From Paralithodes platypus (lineage: Eukaryota > Arthropoda > Malacostraca > Decapoda > Lithodidae), in NCBI GenBank assembly GCA_032716605.1, contig CM064552.1:9495115-9559114 (forward strand): DNA of 64,000 bases. Direction: 5' to 3'. This document shows positions 34,763 to 46,650 of the stretch, piece after piece (positions within the stretch are counted from its first letter, which is position 1; each line of letters begins with the position of its first letter). A model generated the notes under the pieces. The model worked only from the letters and a program-made list of their open reading frames with translations, ran no database searches and was not told the DNA's origin. Both the position numbers and the translations under genes were made by a program.

Positions 34763-35056
34763 CGATATCAAGTTACTCCACCACCTTCTCTCTCACGTTT
34801 ATACAGTTGGCCAAATAAGTCATGTCGCCGCTGTCATTATGTTTTGCTCGCTATATGCTGTATTAATGTCTGTCAGATGTTGAATAGGGTGTGTAAAGAT
34901 AGGAACATGTTTATACATCTCACTCGAAACGATGAAGTAATGCTTAGACGGTGCTGATACCAATTGTTGATCGAAATATACTTGGTGCCACGACATCACT
35001 TATTTGGCCGACTGTACAACCTCTTCCACATCTTAAGTTACTTGTTCTTACATTTA

Positions 35057-35058
<2 letters not shown>

Positions 35059-35096
<38 letters not shown>

Positions 35097-35097
35097 A
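35059..35097. repeat. (ATCT)n microsatellite
   Basis: About nine tetranucleotide units. Confidence 0.95.
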
Positions 35098-35415
35098 TGC
35101 TCAGGCCCAATCCCCACTTTTCCTATTTTTATTTTTATTTTCTATTTACATTTAGCCTATTGGTAAATCCCCCAGCCCTTCTGTTTCCTGCCTTCACATC
35201 TGCCATCTTTTACCAATCCTCCACTCACTGTATGCATGCCAAGAATGCTCCGGGGAACACATAATCTCCCTCGTGCGTAGGATTCTGAAGAGGAAAGGTT
35301 TCCCATATTCATCCCCACACCAAACTATAACTACGGTAATCAAATCGGAGTGGCCATTTATCCCCTCCATACCTCTACACTATCACATACTTTACTTACA
35401 CTTCCTCTCTCCCTT

Positions 35416-35690
35416 AAGATGTTTGCCCCATTAGTTAGTCGATTGTAAGACCTTTCGTCCCATTTCTACGTCAATATTTAGACCTTTCGTGCTATTTCGG
35501 TGTCGATTTTTTCCCTGGCGAACGATAGTGAGTCTGTAATGTTCGAAGAACCGGCCGGGACAGTTTTCTACCGAAAAATGTACAAATTATTCTAGAAGGG
35601 GGATCTAATGGATGTTTTTTTAAATTTGATCGAGGTCTAGGGAGGAAACTAGAAAAATAATGAATACATGCAAATAATCGGCCAAAAAGA
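35416..35690. mobile_element. F1b element lacking both termini
   Basis: 'gatgtttgccccattagtta' to 'aaaatcggccaaaaag' matches the interior of 29706-30096. Confidence 0.7.
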
Positions 35691-35888
35691 GCTAGTATTT
35701 ACGCGCTCAATGAAGATATTCACCAATGTTTTTTCTTACTCCATGCAAGGATTTTTTAATAGCTTATGGCATATATATTTGTGTTTGTTTAAAGCCCCCT
35801 TTTGGTGTTATAATCATATCCATAATTTGTTTGTGAATTCCATGCATGAGCAGCAAATATCGTCCACATAGCAAAACATAAGTAATTT

Positions 35889-36333
35889 AGTAGGTAGTTG
35901 TTGTTGTTGTTGTTGTTGTTGTTCCTCCACAAGCTGCCTGGCCGAACAGCCCCAAGGCCCCGAGCAAGGCCAAGGCCATAACCGAGCACCCCCACAGAAC
36001 CCTCCCTGCCGACCACAATAAAGCCTGGGTGACCGAAGCCACTCCATGGCGGGGAGCTGAGGAGGGTGCAGAAACGCCCGGGAAACCAAAGCCCCACCCA
36101 GGGCCCTGTGTCCCTCAGCAATTATGAAGAAAAAGTTGAGGGGCAAAGGAAAATGTGACGCTTTGGCTTCCAATCTTGGTAGATTTGGAGGTCAATCCAC
36201 GGAAGAGATGCCGTCACTTGAGATCTAGAAGATATATAAGTAAAAGGAACAGTCAGAGTAAGCTATGGGTATGGCAGAGATCGCTCAGTTCTCACTCTGA
36301 TAGACCAGCCCATCACCACAGTAGGTAGTTGTT
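35889..36333 (-). mobile_element. Retroposon with (AAC)n tail and 14-bp target duplication
   Basis: The direct repeat AGTAGGTAGTTGTT flanks the block at 35889-35902 and 36320-36333. On the minus strand the insert ends in about eight AAC triplets, a 3' tail typical of some LINE-mobilised SINEs. The roughly 415-bp body is GC-rich on its left part (cctggccgaacagcccca). It has no recognised protein and no clear A/B boxes, so its parental RNA is unknown. Confidence 0.7.
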
Positions 36334-36529
36334 ACGGGGGGCGTTGTGCTAGAGGGAGAAGGAGATCACCGAATGTAAGCCAAAAGTGTATAATTGTACA
36401 GTATATATGGGTACGGTACTGAACAAAAAAAAGTAGTATTGTCCAGAGTAGTGCAGACTTCGGTTACCCAGGATTTAGGCACCAGTGGAGTCTTCTTGGT
36501 AACCGAATTCTGCACCATCCTGTATTTCG

Positions 36530-36918
36530 GTAAGGGGGGGGGTCACCGTGTTTTTTTTATCTTTATCTCCTTTTCTCTCTTTCCCTGGCTTGTATTCATT
36601 CGCCCCTATTCAGCCAACTGTGTTAAGACGTTTATCCCCATCCAGGTGTCGATTTCTTCCTGTCGAACGATAGCGAGCCAGCATTGTATGGAGAAATCCG
36701 TCTTCGCCGGAGACATTTTTCTATCGAAAATGTACAAATTTAGCTTGCTGTCAAAACAAAAATATATATATGCTGGCTCGCTACCGCTCGCCAGGGAAAA
36801 AATTGACACCTGGATGGGGGTAAACGTCTAAAAATAGTAGGCTGAATGGGGCCGAATGGATACAAGCCGAAGAGAGAGGGAGAGAAAGAGAGAAAAAAAA
36901 CGAGGTGGGCTCCCTTAA
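36530..36918. mobile_element. F1a TTAA foldback element
   Basis: Left GTAA at 36530-36533 (mutated), right TTAA at 36915-36918; full palindromic arms, (TA)n at the apex. Open frames on both strands are mirror images of the arms. Confidence 0.82.
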
Positions 36919-37081
36919 GTGTACAATATACACAAGCCGCTTGATTACAGATAAACTGAAAACAATCAGACAGACGCCGATGATCACATATTCTGCACGA
37001 GATAATAAAATACGGTCCACGTAAATGTCCTGCAGGGAAACATACGGTGGGTAATAAATACACGGCGTATTATCCACTGCA

Positions 37082-37297
37082 GGTAGATTCACACGGCCGC
37101 TTTTTCCCTCAACAGTTATTTCGGCAAGTATGATCTGACAGGTTCTGAAGTAAGCAAACCAAATATTTCTGTCGCCTAAGATAACCTACGTTCAATCTAG
37201 TTTCCGATACCAATGCAAAATAAACTAAACATCTTGCCAGTATAAAATTGGCGATCATAAATTGCCGGAAAAATAGCGCGTATGGAACCGCCTTTAT
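37082..37297. mobile_element. F5 foldback element, diverged
   Basis: 'ttcacacggccgctttttcc' mirrored by 'ggaaaaatagcgcgtatgga'; loop word 'atctagtttccgat' shared with 14501-14701. Confidence 0.65.
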
Positions 37298-37649
37298 ACG
37301 TTTCCCAGTTCTTCTTGGCTCCATAGATTACCGAGAGCAAAACAGTAGGGGGTCGTAGGAGATAGGGTAGCTTTGTAGAACAGGGTGCGGGTGATGTGAC
37401 TGTCGAAAGCCATCTTGATTCCTGTATCCTATTAACTGTATATCCTATAATCGAAAACCGCATTGTCGTGATGTTGTTACACATAAATACCGGTGATTAA
37501 GTATGCATATCACTTAGGACCCATTTATGTATTTATACCTGGTTGGATAATGCTGATTCAAGAGATAATGTGTCTGGATCTGGAAGTATATTGCTCCATT
37601 GTTTTTAGACTTCTTTGTTATGCTTATAATGCTTCAATAATAATGTGAT

Positions 37650-37945
37650 AACCCTTTCTCACTATCTAACACAGTATCAATCTAAAACTAGTATAACCAA
37701 CTGTTTTTATTTGTATGAAGTGCTTGACAGATAGAGTGAATGTATAACCCTTTCTTACTATCACTGTATCACTATAATAACTAAGTAACTCTTCTTAGTT
37801 TTATTGGGCGCTTGACAGAAAGAGTAAATCTATATCTCTCTCTCACTATCTATCACAGTATCAATATATAACTAGGTACCTGTTCACTATATAACTAAGT
37901 AACTGTTCTTAAAGTATCTGTATTGGGCGTTTGATAGAAAGAAAC
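37650..37945. repeat. About 95-bp tandem repeat, three units
   Basis: 'actatc.aacacagtatcaat' and 'gcgcttgacagaaagagt' recur with decreasing identity. Confidence 0.7.
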
Positions 37946-38112
37946 CTGGAATCAAGATGTCGGCCAGTGATCATCTCCCCTCTCTATGGTTGCTCTATGT
38001 TAGTGTGGGTACTCCTGGTGGACCGATGCCAGAGAGGGACGACGACGAGGAGGATGATGATGGTGGGGCGGACTCTTGTTGGTATAGCTCACTTGTATTG
38101 CCGAGCTACCTG

Positions 38113-38116
<4 letters not shown>

Positions 38117-38150
<34 letters not shown>

Positions 38151-38295
38151 CTCGCTCTCGCTCTCGCTCTCGCTCTCTCTCATTCTCTCGCTCTCTCTCA
38201 TTCTCTCGCTCTCTCTCATTCTCTCTCTCTCTTGTTTTGTTCTCTTCCTTCTAGCTCTATCTCTCATTCTCTCTCTCTCTCTCTCTCTCTCTTAT
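38117..38295. repeat. (CT)n/(CTCG)n microsatellite
   Basis: Imperfect CT array with CTCG and CATTCTCT interruptions; the serine/leucine open frame through it is low complexity. Confidence 0.95.
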
Positions 38296-38479
38296 CGACC
38301 CTCCTCTCTATCAATCCTATATTTTTCTTCTTCCTTCGGCTTCCATATTTTACCTACTCTACTTCCTTTGCCACCTGTTTCACCTTGTTGGGTTGTGAGT
38401 CTTCTTCTTGTTCGCGTTCGCGTTCTTCATGTGTTCATCTTGTTATTGATGTTATACTTATTTTCCTCTTCCTTCCCTC

Positions 38480-38575
38480 CCCCCCAAAAAGATCCCCCTT
38501 CTAGATAAATGTTTACATTTTTCGGTAGAAATATGTTCCGGCAAGGCTGTTTCCTCCTAAAGTTGCAGGCTTTAT
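38480..38575. mobile_element. F1b core fragment
   Basis: 'ccccttctagataaatgttt' and 'tttttcggtagaaatatgtt' match the F1b interior only. Confidence 0.6.
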
Positions 38576-38790
38576 TCATCGACTCTCTCCTTCCCTTCCT
38601 TTGTATCAAGTCATTCTGCTTTATCACGCTTATTGTGTGTCTGCTTTATTCATCCACTCTCTCCTTCCCTTTCTTTTCTTTCACCCATTCTGCTTTATCA
38701 CACTTATTGTTTGTCTGTTTTATTCATCTCTCCCCCCCCCTCCCTTTTTCCATTTTCACCCATTCTCTTTTATCACGCGTATTTTTTTCT
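38575..38790. repeat. About 70-bp tandem repeat, three units
   Basis: 'cattctgctttatcac.ctta' then 'tttattcatc.actctctcc' repeated, pyrimidine-rich. Confidence 0.75.
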
Positions 38791-38926
38791 TTTTCAATGG
38801 CCCTTTTATTTGTGCCGTTTCTCAGTTGCTGACTTGTTGTCCCATGCCCTTCCCTGAGTGATTGTACGCGTTTGTGTTTATTAATTTGTCTATATTTAGG
38901 ATAGTATTGGTTGTGTGTGTGTGTGT

Positions 38927-38931
<5 letters not shown>

Positions 38932-38983
<52 letters not shown>

Positions 38984-38989
38984 AGCTAA

Positions 38990-39041
<52 letters not shown>
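38932..39041. repeat. (GA)n microsatellite, two blocks
   Basis: Two GA arrays separated by 'taaagctaaatca'. Confidence 0.95.
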
Positions 39042-39042
<1 letters not shown>

Positions 39043-39572
39043 AAATCATTGGAGAAAAATGAGGGAATCCATATCCTGGAACACAAAAAAAAATGGGGCT
39101 GCAAAGAATCATATACGTCCATGGCTGAAAAATGGCGGACAGTAACGGGCCATTGGCAGAGAAAAAAAACTAAGCATGATAAAAGAGAATGGTGGAAAGA
39201 AGAAAGTAAAGAAACCATGGCGGACTGATACATAGCCTGATATTAGAGTTATGGGCTCCATCCATTGCCAGTGGGGGTTTGGTGTATGCAGTATATACAC
39301 TATAGGTCTACCCTGTTTCTTTTCAACTGATGGTAAATTGCAAAGTTCCCATCACGATTTCTCGATTTATTTTGAAGAGTTTGTAGTGAAATATGGTCCT
39401 GACGGTCCTGACGGTCCTGACGGTCTTGACGTTATCCTTGACTTACAGTGTGCTGGCTTAATAATCCAGAAGGGTTGATATCCTCTGAAGTCCTATTTTA
39501 AGTAACTACAATATTGTCCTGTCTTTCCTTCTCTCGTGTACCCCGTCATTGTAGCCAAGCAACTATATCCCC

Positions 39573-39577
<5 letters not shown>

Positions 39578-39652
<75 letters not shown>

Positions 39653-39654
39653 CG

Positions 39655-39716
<62 letters not shown>
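39578..39716. repeat. (GA)n microsatellite
   Basis: GA array with scattered CGAG interruptions. Confidence 0.95.
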
Positions 39717-39717
<1 letters not shown>

Positions 39718-40075
39718 ACCAGTTACGGGTCATCATCAGAAATCAGTGGAGCGTTTGTGGCATCTTTGCTGTACTATCAACATCATTGCTTCTCATATCT
39801 CACACATGTATATCTAGCCAGGCTGAACCGAATACCTTTTTTTTCTCGTTTGTTTTCTTCTTATTTTGTATGTGTGTGTGTGTTTTTTTTTTTTTTTTTC
39901 TTTTTTTTTTGGGTGGGGGTGGGGGTGATTGGGGAGTAGGGGGGGGCGGGATATTTTTAGTAGTGCAGTAATTTATTTGTTATAGGCTGTACAATATAAA
40001 ACAAAAAAGTCCGCAGATGCCACGTCACTGTGAAAATTGCCCAATTTCGGTATGCATATAAAGGAAAGAAGGGCA

Positions 40076-40183
40076 CGCACACACACACATACACACAGAG
40101 AGCTAGAGAGAGAGAGAGAGAAAGAGAGAGTGTGAGTGAGTGAGTGAGTGAGTGTGGGTGTGTGTGTGAGAGAGTGTGAGTGA

Positions 40184-40244
<61 letters not shown>
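40076..40244. repeat. (CA)/(GA)/(GT)n compound microsatellite
   Basis: Ends in about 28 GT units after GAGTGAGT sequence. Confidence 0.95.
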
Positions 40245-40246
<2 letters not shown>

Positions 40247-40344
40247 GCCCACTACTATGAGAAGGGGCCATGTGTGCATATCATGTGGAGGGAGCGTTAT
40301 TTGCCGCAGTATTCTCCATGATTGAGACCTTTGGTGCGGAGGGA

Positions 40345-40375
<31 letters not shown>

Positions 40376-40479
40376 TAGAATACGAGTTACGAGGACTAAT
40401 TAGTATCTAAAAGGCCTTGCTTTCTATTCCGGGGAGATATCTAGAAGGAATATACATGATTGGTTGGTATATATATATA

Positions 40480-40560
40480 TTTTTTTCTATGCGAATGAAG
40501 GAGATGAAAGGCAAAGCTGCCTATTAGTGTTTCTCCCGAAGTTGAGAGAGTGACACTCCT
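40480..40560 (-). pseudogene. LINE family C 3' UTR fragment
   Basis: 'ggagatgaaaggcaaagctg' and 'gttgagagagtgac' match the 3240-3330 UTR. Confidence 0.6.
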
Positions 40561-40855
40561 CCACCACTCCGCCCACTGCTCTCCACCACCACCACTCCTC
40601 CCACAGCTCTCCTTCTCCTCCATTCCTCCCGCATCACATATGTAGATTACGTCATCAATTTTCCATGAGCAGAGAGCTGCTGCCATTGACTGCTCTTGTG
40701 CACCTTTCTAGAGTTTGCTTTTTAGAATATCCATGCTGATTTTCAAAAAATATTTTATTTTCAGTTACGGTAAAGAAAGAAGTAGGCCTACGTGTTATAT
40801 CTCAGTTACGATACAAAATAAATACATACAAATATAATAAATATATATGTACACA

Positions 40856-40856
<1 letters not shown>

Positions 40857-40920
<64 letters not shown>
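40857..40920. repeat. (TA)n microsatellite
   Basis: About 32 TA units. Confidence 0.95.
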
Positions 40921-40925
<5 letters not shown>

Positions 40926-40959
40926 ATTTATTTATTAGGTTTGGAAGTGTTTCGTTTGA

Positions 40960-41625
40960 TATTTATTTCTTAAAATCTATGGGGATATTCTTATGTGTCC
41001 CTGCTTAGTGGAGGGAATAAAATACAAGAAACAAATACATTTCTTGGTCTTGGTGTCGTTGAAGGGCAGACTCCCACAATGCTTCCAAAACTCAATTTCT
41101 GCATCTGTCTACTCGTCGCCCTCTTTAGTGCAGCTGATAAGGAACCATTTTTGGCCAAATTGTGCACTTTGTGACTATAGCATTATACTTTGTACACTGA
41201 TACTAGGACCCATTGGGAACATTTTAAAGGGTGGAGGTAATCTGTATCTTCATGTTGGTGCCTGTGGCAGTGTGGCAGCCTCTTTTCAATTAATTTTCAT
41301 TAGAGTTCTGAAACACTGATTTTTACCCCAAACTGTACAGCCTACCGTGATAGAGATGTCAAACTAGTCTCAAATGGATGCGTCGCCATTTATGTTCTTG
41401 ACTGAACAAGTAATAAGTCATTAGATTGTTTGTTCACACCAAATGTTATCAGGGTAATACAAAAGTCATAATATGTTGGTTTCCATTTATTCCGCCTTGC
41501 CTGACACTTAAGCCTACAAAGGAAGTGCTGTACACGCAATATGCAATATAATACAGGTATATACACACACGGGGCAAGACAAGGACATCCTCACCATTAG
41601 CAAGGTAACGCTACAAAAGTACTTA
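40960..41625. other. No gene supported
   Basis: A 108-codon plus-strand frame (40993-41319) has no recognisable domain and no flanking exons. Confidence 0.35.
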
Positions 41626-41628
41626 CTG

Positions 41629-41835
41629 TAATATCCCTTTGAGTACCAGCGACGTGTGATATATTTTACTCTAGCTCTATTTACACGATATTATGCAGCT
41701 GTGGTAGTCAAAAGGGTTGGTTGAGATAGTTTGAAGCCGTATTATTGCTAGAGGTTCTTCCTAAGTTGAATAAAGTCGTCTAATAGTTGCCAGAATATGA
41801 TACAAAGGACGTCCCTGGTACTCAATGGGCTAAAG
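41629..41835. mobile_element. F2 foldback element with decayed termini
   Basis: 'ttgagtaccagcgacgt' mirrored by 'acgtccctggtactcaa'; TTAA ends mutated (ATAT, CTAA). Confidence 0.75.
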
Positions 41836-42110
41836 ATGGGCTCTCTATATTACATCCCCTACACATATTTCTGGCCATTTAAACATAGACAAGATATAGA
41901 AAGTGTTTATCTAAAGGACCCACAAGGACTGGACAAATATGACTATAAGTTCTCCTTGATTACCATTCAGTTTCACCACAAGTTATTCCATCCACAAATT
42001 GAAGTAGTTTAGATTAGTTTGATTGAGTTAGATTGGCTGAACTCCTAGCTAAATTTAGTTTGTAAGGTAAGATTAATTCATGGTAATTGAAGTTTGTCAA
42101 TTAATAATCT

Positions 42111-42247
42111 AATTTATTTATTTCCGTCTCAACACCAAATACCTCCTAATGAAATTATTGAAAGCATGTGATCTTCCCGGGATTCGAACCTAGGTTACCA
42201 CATACAGATCTTAAACACTCTAACAATTACACCATCAAGACAGTTAA
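42111..42247 (-). repeat. tRNA-derived SINE
   Basis: Reverse copy of 33988-34118: B-box GGTTCGAATCCCGG, 'cttgatggtgtaattgttag' in the A-box region, and the GTATTTGGTGTTGAGAC body. Confidence 0.75.
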
Positions 42248-42274
42248 GTATACGAATAATATGAGGAGTAGCAC

Positions 42275-42587
42275 TTAAGGGGAGATCTCCACTTGAGAGA
42301 TTTTTTTCTTGATCCCTTTCTCCCTCATGTTTAGCCCCATTGCTTTTGATATTATAGTTAGTTTAGCGATTTTAAGAACTTTCACCCCATATTAAGACCT
42401 TTCGTGCAATTCAGGTGTCGATTTTATCCTGGCGAGCGATAGCGAGTCTGTAATTTAAGAGGAACCGGCCTTCGGCCGGGAAATTTTTCTACCGAAAAAT
42501 GTACAAATTTATCTTGAAAGGGACTCAAGGAGGTGTAATTTTAAGCTTGATGGAGGTCTAGGGAACAAACTAAATACCTCCCCTTAA
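42275..42587. mobile_element. F1b TTAA element, intact
   Basis: TTAA at 42275-42278 and 42584-42587; TTAAGGGGAGATCTCC and CCTCCCCTTAA; core GGCCTTCGGCCGGG and 'ctggcgagcgatagcgag'. Right TTAA shared with the following F2. Confidence 0.88.
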
Positions 42588-42798
42588 CCCATTGAGAACC
42601 AGGGACGTCCTTTGTATCATATTCTGGCAACTATTAGACGATTTTATTCAGCTTAGGAAGGACCTCTAGCAATAATACGGCTTCAAACTATCTCAACCAA
42701 CCCTTTTGACTACCACAGCTCCTTCTTGAGCTGCATGATATCGTCTAAATAGAGCTAGTATAAAATATATCACACGTCGCTGGTGCTCAAAGGGTTAA
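42584..42798. mobile_element. F2 foldback element, abutting F1b
   Basis: TTAA at 42584-42587 and 42795-42798; TTAACCCATTGAGAACC and GGTGCTCAAAGGGTTAA ends. Confidence 0.85.
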
Positions 42799-43007
42799 TG
42801 GTCATCAACAAAGTGCTCCTCCTCAAATGGTTTATATTCAAGGTTAGCTCAGTTTTGGTTGGCCAATCGACTCTCTGTGGGCGAAGTGATTGTCGGCGAA
42901 GTGACCTGTGGATGAAACGACTTGTGGACAAAACGACAGTACACTTTCCTCCTTAGGCTATTCGTCTGACTAGTACAGTACAGTATGTCCCTCCAACAGT
43001 GACTTAG

Positions 43008-43368
43008 TTAAGGGGGTAGTGCTTGGTTTTTTATCTTTGTTGTTATTAATATATATATATTTTTTTAGTTTTCCCGCTAGACCTCCATCAAGCTTAAAAT
43101 AACACACCCTAGACCCCCTTTCAAGATAAATGTGTAAATTTTTCGGCAGCAAAATGGCCCGGCCAAAGGCCGGTTACTTAAAAATGACAGGCTCGCTTTC
43201 GCTCACCATGAAAAATCGACTCCTAAATGGCAGGAAAGGTCTTAATGGGGTGAAAGGTCTTAAAATCGACAAACTAATGGAACGAATGTCTTAAAACCTC
43301 AAAACTAATATGCTAAACATGAGGGAGAAGGGGGTCCAGAAAAAGCGAGTACGGTACTACCCCCTTAA
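43008..43368. mobile_element. F1b TTAA element, inverted
   Basis: TTAA at 43008-43011 and 43365-43368; TTAAGGGGGTAGTGC and ACTACCCCCTTAA ends; 11-bp terminal inverted repeat. Confidence 0.85.
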
Positions 43369-43424
43369 CAGTGGCGGGTCTACGGGAAACAGTTGAGCAT
43401 CTGTTGTGGTAGTATGAACCCTTT

Positions 43425-43860
43425 TGTTGTGAGTGAACCTTTATGTTTTGTGAACCCTTGTGTATTATGTGAACCCCGCTGGAGTATGAACCTTTGTCAT
43501 ATGAACCTCTTTGTATTATGAGCCTTTATGTAATGTGAACCCTTGTGTAGTGTGAACCTTTCTGTGGCATGTGAACCCTATGTAGTATGAAATCTTGTGC
43601 AGTACCAGTATGAATCCTTGTGTAGTATGAACCCTTGTGTAGTATGAACCCTTGTGTAGTATGAACCATTTTATAGTATGAACCCTTGTGTAGTATGAAC
43701 CATTTTATAGTATGAACCCTTGTGTAGTATGAACCATTTAATAGTATGAACCTTTGTGTAGTATGAACCCTCGTGTAGTATGAACCCTTCTGTAACATGA
43801 ATTATTATGGAATATGAACCTTTTTGAATTATAAACCATTTTGCAGTATCAATCCTTATG
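43425..43860. repeat. 17-bp minisatellite, degenerate
   Basis: About 25 units of GTATGAACCCTTGTGTA-like sequence, with a two-unit higher-order alternation (cccttgtgta/ccattttata) at 43650-43750. Confidence 0.9.
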
Positions 43861-44355
43861 TAATATTAATATTTTGTATTTAAATTTCATCTGATAATAT
43901 AGTTTTTCCTGTGACAATTAGTGTTCATATATCGATTTAAGATTATAGATTAAGTACTCGTACCTCTAACGCTCAAGTACTGAACATATGTATTTAACAG
44001 AAATATTCACAAACCACAATATATACAAAACACACCTAACTAATGATTGTTATAAATCGTAAATAGTAGGTAGAAGGGAAGACACAGCAAAGAGCGTTAA
44101 TTCAATCTCTCTAAAGATGGCTTTTGCGTAGCCCGAAACGTTAGAGAACACAAAATATAGCTCTTCCCTGTGCTAAGCTCCCTCAGCACAATCTATGCAT
44201 TTGTTATAATTCACCTTCATATTACTTGTACCTCCGCACTTTTTCACTTGTTGTATGTTACAGGTTTGTGTTCTGTAATTATTATAAGCCGAAGTCAAAC
44301 CATTATTGCGATTTATGGCAGGGTGTCAAACGAGAGGAGCCCTAGTTCCTTCTTT

Positions 44356-44578
44356 TTAACCCCTTCTGTACCGTCGACATCCTTTGTATTGTATTGTGTC
44401 TGCTACTAATCATTATATATTATTCAGCTTTGGAAGGACCTCTGGCAATGATAAGGCTTAACTGTCTTAATCAACCCTCTCAAGTACGGTACTACAGATC
44501 CTTCCTAAGCTGCAGAAAAATCGTCTAAATATAGCTAGAATATAATATAACAGATGTCGCTGGTACAGAGAGGGTTAA
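44356..44578. mobile_element. F2 foldback element
   Basis: TTAA at 44356-44359 and 44575-44578; TTAACCCCTTCTGTACC and GGTACAGAGAGGGTTAA. Confidence 0.85.
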
Positions 44579-44626
44579 TGATCATGACTAAATACAAACG
44601 GTAACATTCACGCTAAACAGTTCTTA

Positions 44627-44960
44627 TTAAGGGGAGATCTCCACTTGAGGGATTTTTTTCTTGACCCCTTTCTCCCTCATGTTTAGCCCCATTGCTTTTG
44701 AGATTTTAAGACGTTCGCCCCATTAGTTTGGCGATTTTAAGACCTTGCCCCATTTCTGTCAATTTTAAGACCATTCGTGCCATTTAGGTGTCGATTTTTT
44801 CCTGGCGAGCGATAGCGAGCCTGTAATTTAAGGGGAACCGGCCTTTGGCCGAGACATTTTTCTACCGAAAAATGTACAAATTTATCTTAAAAGGGGGTCT
44901 AGGAGGAGTGATTTTAAGCTTGACGGAAGTCTAGGGAATCAACTAAAAACCTCCCCTTAA
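44627..44960. mobile_element. F1b TTAA element, intact
   Basis: TTAA at 44627-44630 and 44957-44960. Very similar to 42275-42587, so probably of similar age. Confidence 0.88.
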
Positions 44961-45119
44961 GTCCTTGGAAGGGATAAAATAGGCCAAATAACGCAACTTC
45001 ACACTTCACGTCAGTTTTCCTATATTCTATATTTCGTATTCATTCCACCCATAACACCAAATTGCGCCGGTTTGACACCCTGATTTATTGTAAAGTAGGT
45101 CTATATATCTATCTACATT

Positions 45120-45195
45120 ATCTATTTGCTCTAGCCCTTCTTGAGTTACTGAGGTTTGGGATCACGATGTCTGGCCTACCTATACTGATTGGACT
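45120..45195. repeat. Single arm of the 17513-17904 element
   Basis: 'atttgctctagccc.tcttg', 'ctgaggtt' and terminus GGACTATAG. Confidence 0.6.
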
Positions 45196-45243
45196 ATAGT
45201 GGAGTTGATGATAGTCTCAGTAGTGTATGTCATATTTTCTTTG

Positions 45244-45453
45244 TTAACCCGTTCAGTGCGGGTGACGTCCAATATATTCTGGTAACCGTTAGATGATCTT
45301 GTTAATTTTAGGAAGAGCTTCTAACCATTAAAAGGCTACACACTATCTCAATTAATTTTTTTAGCTGCCACAGATCCTTCCTAAGTTGAGTAAAATCGTC
45401 CAGTAGTTGCTAAAATAGGGTGGAAAGGATGTCACCGGTACCGAATGGGTTAA
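45244..45453. mobile_element. F2 foldback element
   Basis: TTAA at 45244-45247 and 45450-45453; CCCGTTCAGTGCGGGTGACG and CACCGGTACCGAATGGG. Confidence 0.85.
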
Positions 45454-45541
45454 TGCCTTCCCATACTAACAATCATTTGGTGGTTGAAATTACAGGTGCA
45501 GTTATGACGAATCCATTACTTCTTGATACATACCATTTTGA

Positions 45542-45735
45542 TTAAGTATCTCAGTACCGGTGACGTCTACATTATTTGATTTAGCTACATTTAGACGATT
45601 TTGTGAAGCTTAGGAAGGATATATGATATACTCTGTGGCCTTTTAATGGGTGGACGTCCTTCCTGAGCTGAATAAAATCGTCTAATAGTTGCCAGAAAAT
45701 CACGAGAAGAACGCCACCGGTACTAAATGAGTTAC
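45542..45735. mobile_element. F2 foldback element, ends decayed
   Basis: 'ctcagtaccggtgacgtc' mirrored by CGCCACCGGTACTAAATGAG; right TTAA mutated to GTTA. Confidence 0.78.
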
Positions 45736-45944
45736 GGTCTACAATCTCTCCACCATATTTACACTTTTTACACATTTACCTCTCTAAATATATACAGTAT
45801 GACCAGTAGTTAAGCCATTGGCTGTCGAAGGTATGGCAGGAAAGGATAATGTACAGTACCGGTATATAATCATGTAAGATAATGTCTGCCTGTCTATAGT
45901 GTGTTTATATTCAGCTGACGGTAAATTGTAGCTATTAACCCCTA

Positions 45945-46159
45945 TTAACCCCTGCTATACCGGTGACGTCTTTTATATTTGATTCCACCTACATTTAGAC
46001 GATTTTATGAAGCTTAGGAAGGATGTATGGTAGCTAAAATGATTAAATGAGATGGTCTGTAGCCTTTTAATGAGTAGACAGCCTTCTTAAGCTGTACAAA
46101 ATCGTCTAATAGTCGCCAGAATGTAATGAAAAGTACATCACCGGTACAGAAGGGGTTAA
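45945..46159. mobile_element. F2 foldback element
   Basis: TTAA at 45945-45948 and 46156-46159. The first 10 bp (TTAACCCCTA) are duplicated just upstream at 45935. Confidence 0.83.
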
Positions 46160-46203
46160 TAACTTGTAATAGCCAATATGCTGTTCATTTTGAAAACTTG
46201 GTA

Positions 46204-46510
46204 TTAACCCATCCAGCCCCAGCGACGTCCATTGGCCGACGCCTACTTATGTAACGCACAGCCCCCAGTGACGTTAGTTGGATGTCGGCTATTCTCTCCT
46301 TATTTGAACAATTTTAGGCCTCTCAAAAGGCTTGTAGGGGTTTCAAATTTGTACACATGGTAGCTTAGGATATGGGGCAAAATTCGCAGACTGCAGAGAC
46401 CATCTTTGGCAACCCCGTTTTGTTTAATATTTAAAAAAGAAGAAATATGAATAACGCTTGGGACTAGGTGTTACATGAAGTTACTTTTCAGATGGGGCTC
46501 AATGGGTTAA
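46204..46510. mobile_element. F3 TTAA element
   Basis: TTAA at 46204-46207 and 46507-46510; CCCATCCAGCCCCAGCGACG and GGGGCTCAATGGG; 'tatgtaacgcacagcccc' links it to 11706-12141. Confidence 0.78.
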
Positions 46511-46650
46511 TACGATGGAGGAACACGACAATAGTTTCATATATTTTCATTAAGTTCCAAAATTTCAGTTACAAAGGGATTCAATTTACTGTCCGCTGAA
46601 TTATAACCGACTATAGTAAGGGACATTTGGGATAAACACAATTTGAGTTA

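Noticed and set aside
36394..37092. Proteins of 100-145 residues on both strands of F1a elements
   Set aside because: They are translations of palindromic element arms, mirrored on the two strands, and recur at every F1a copy.
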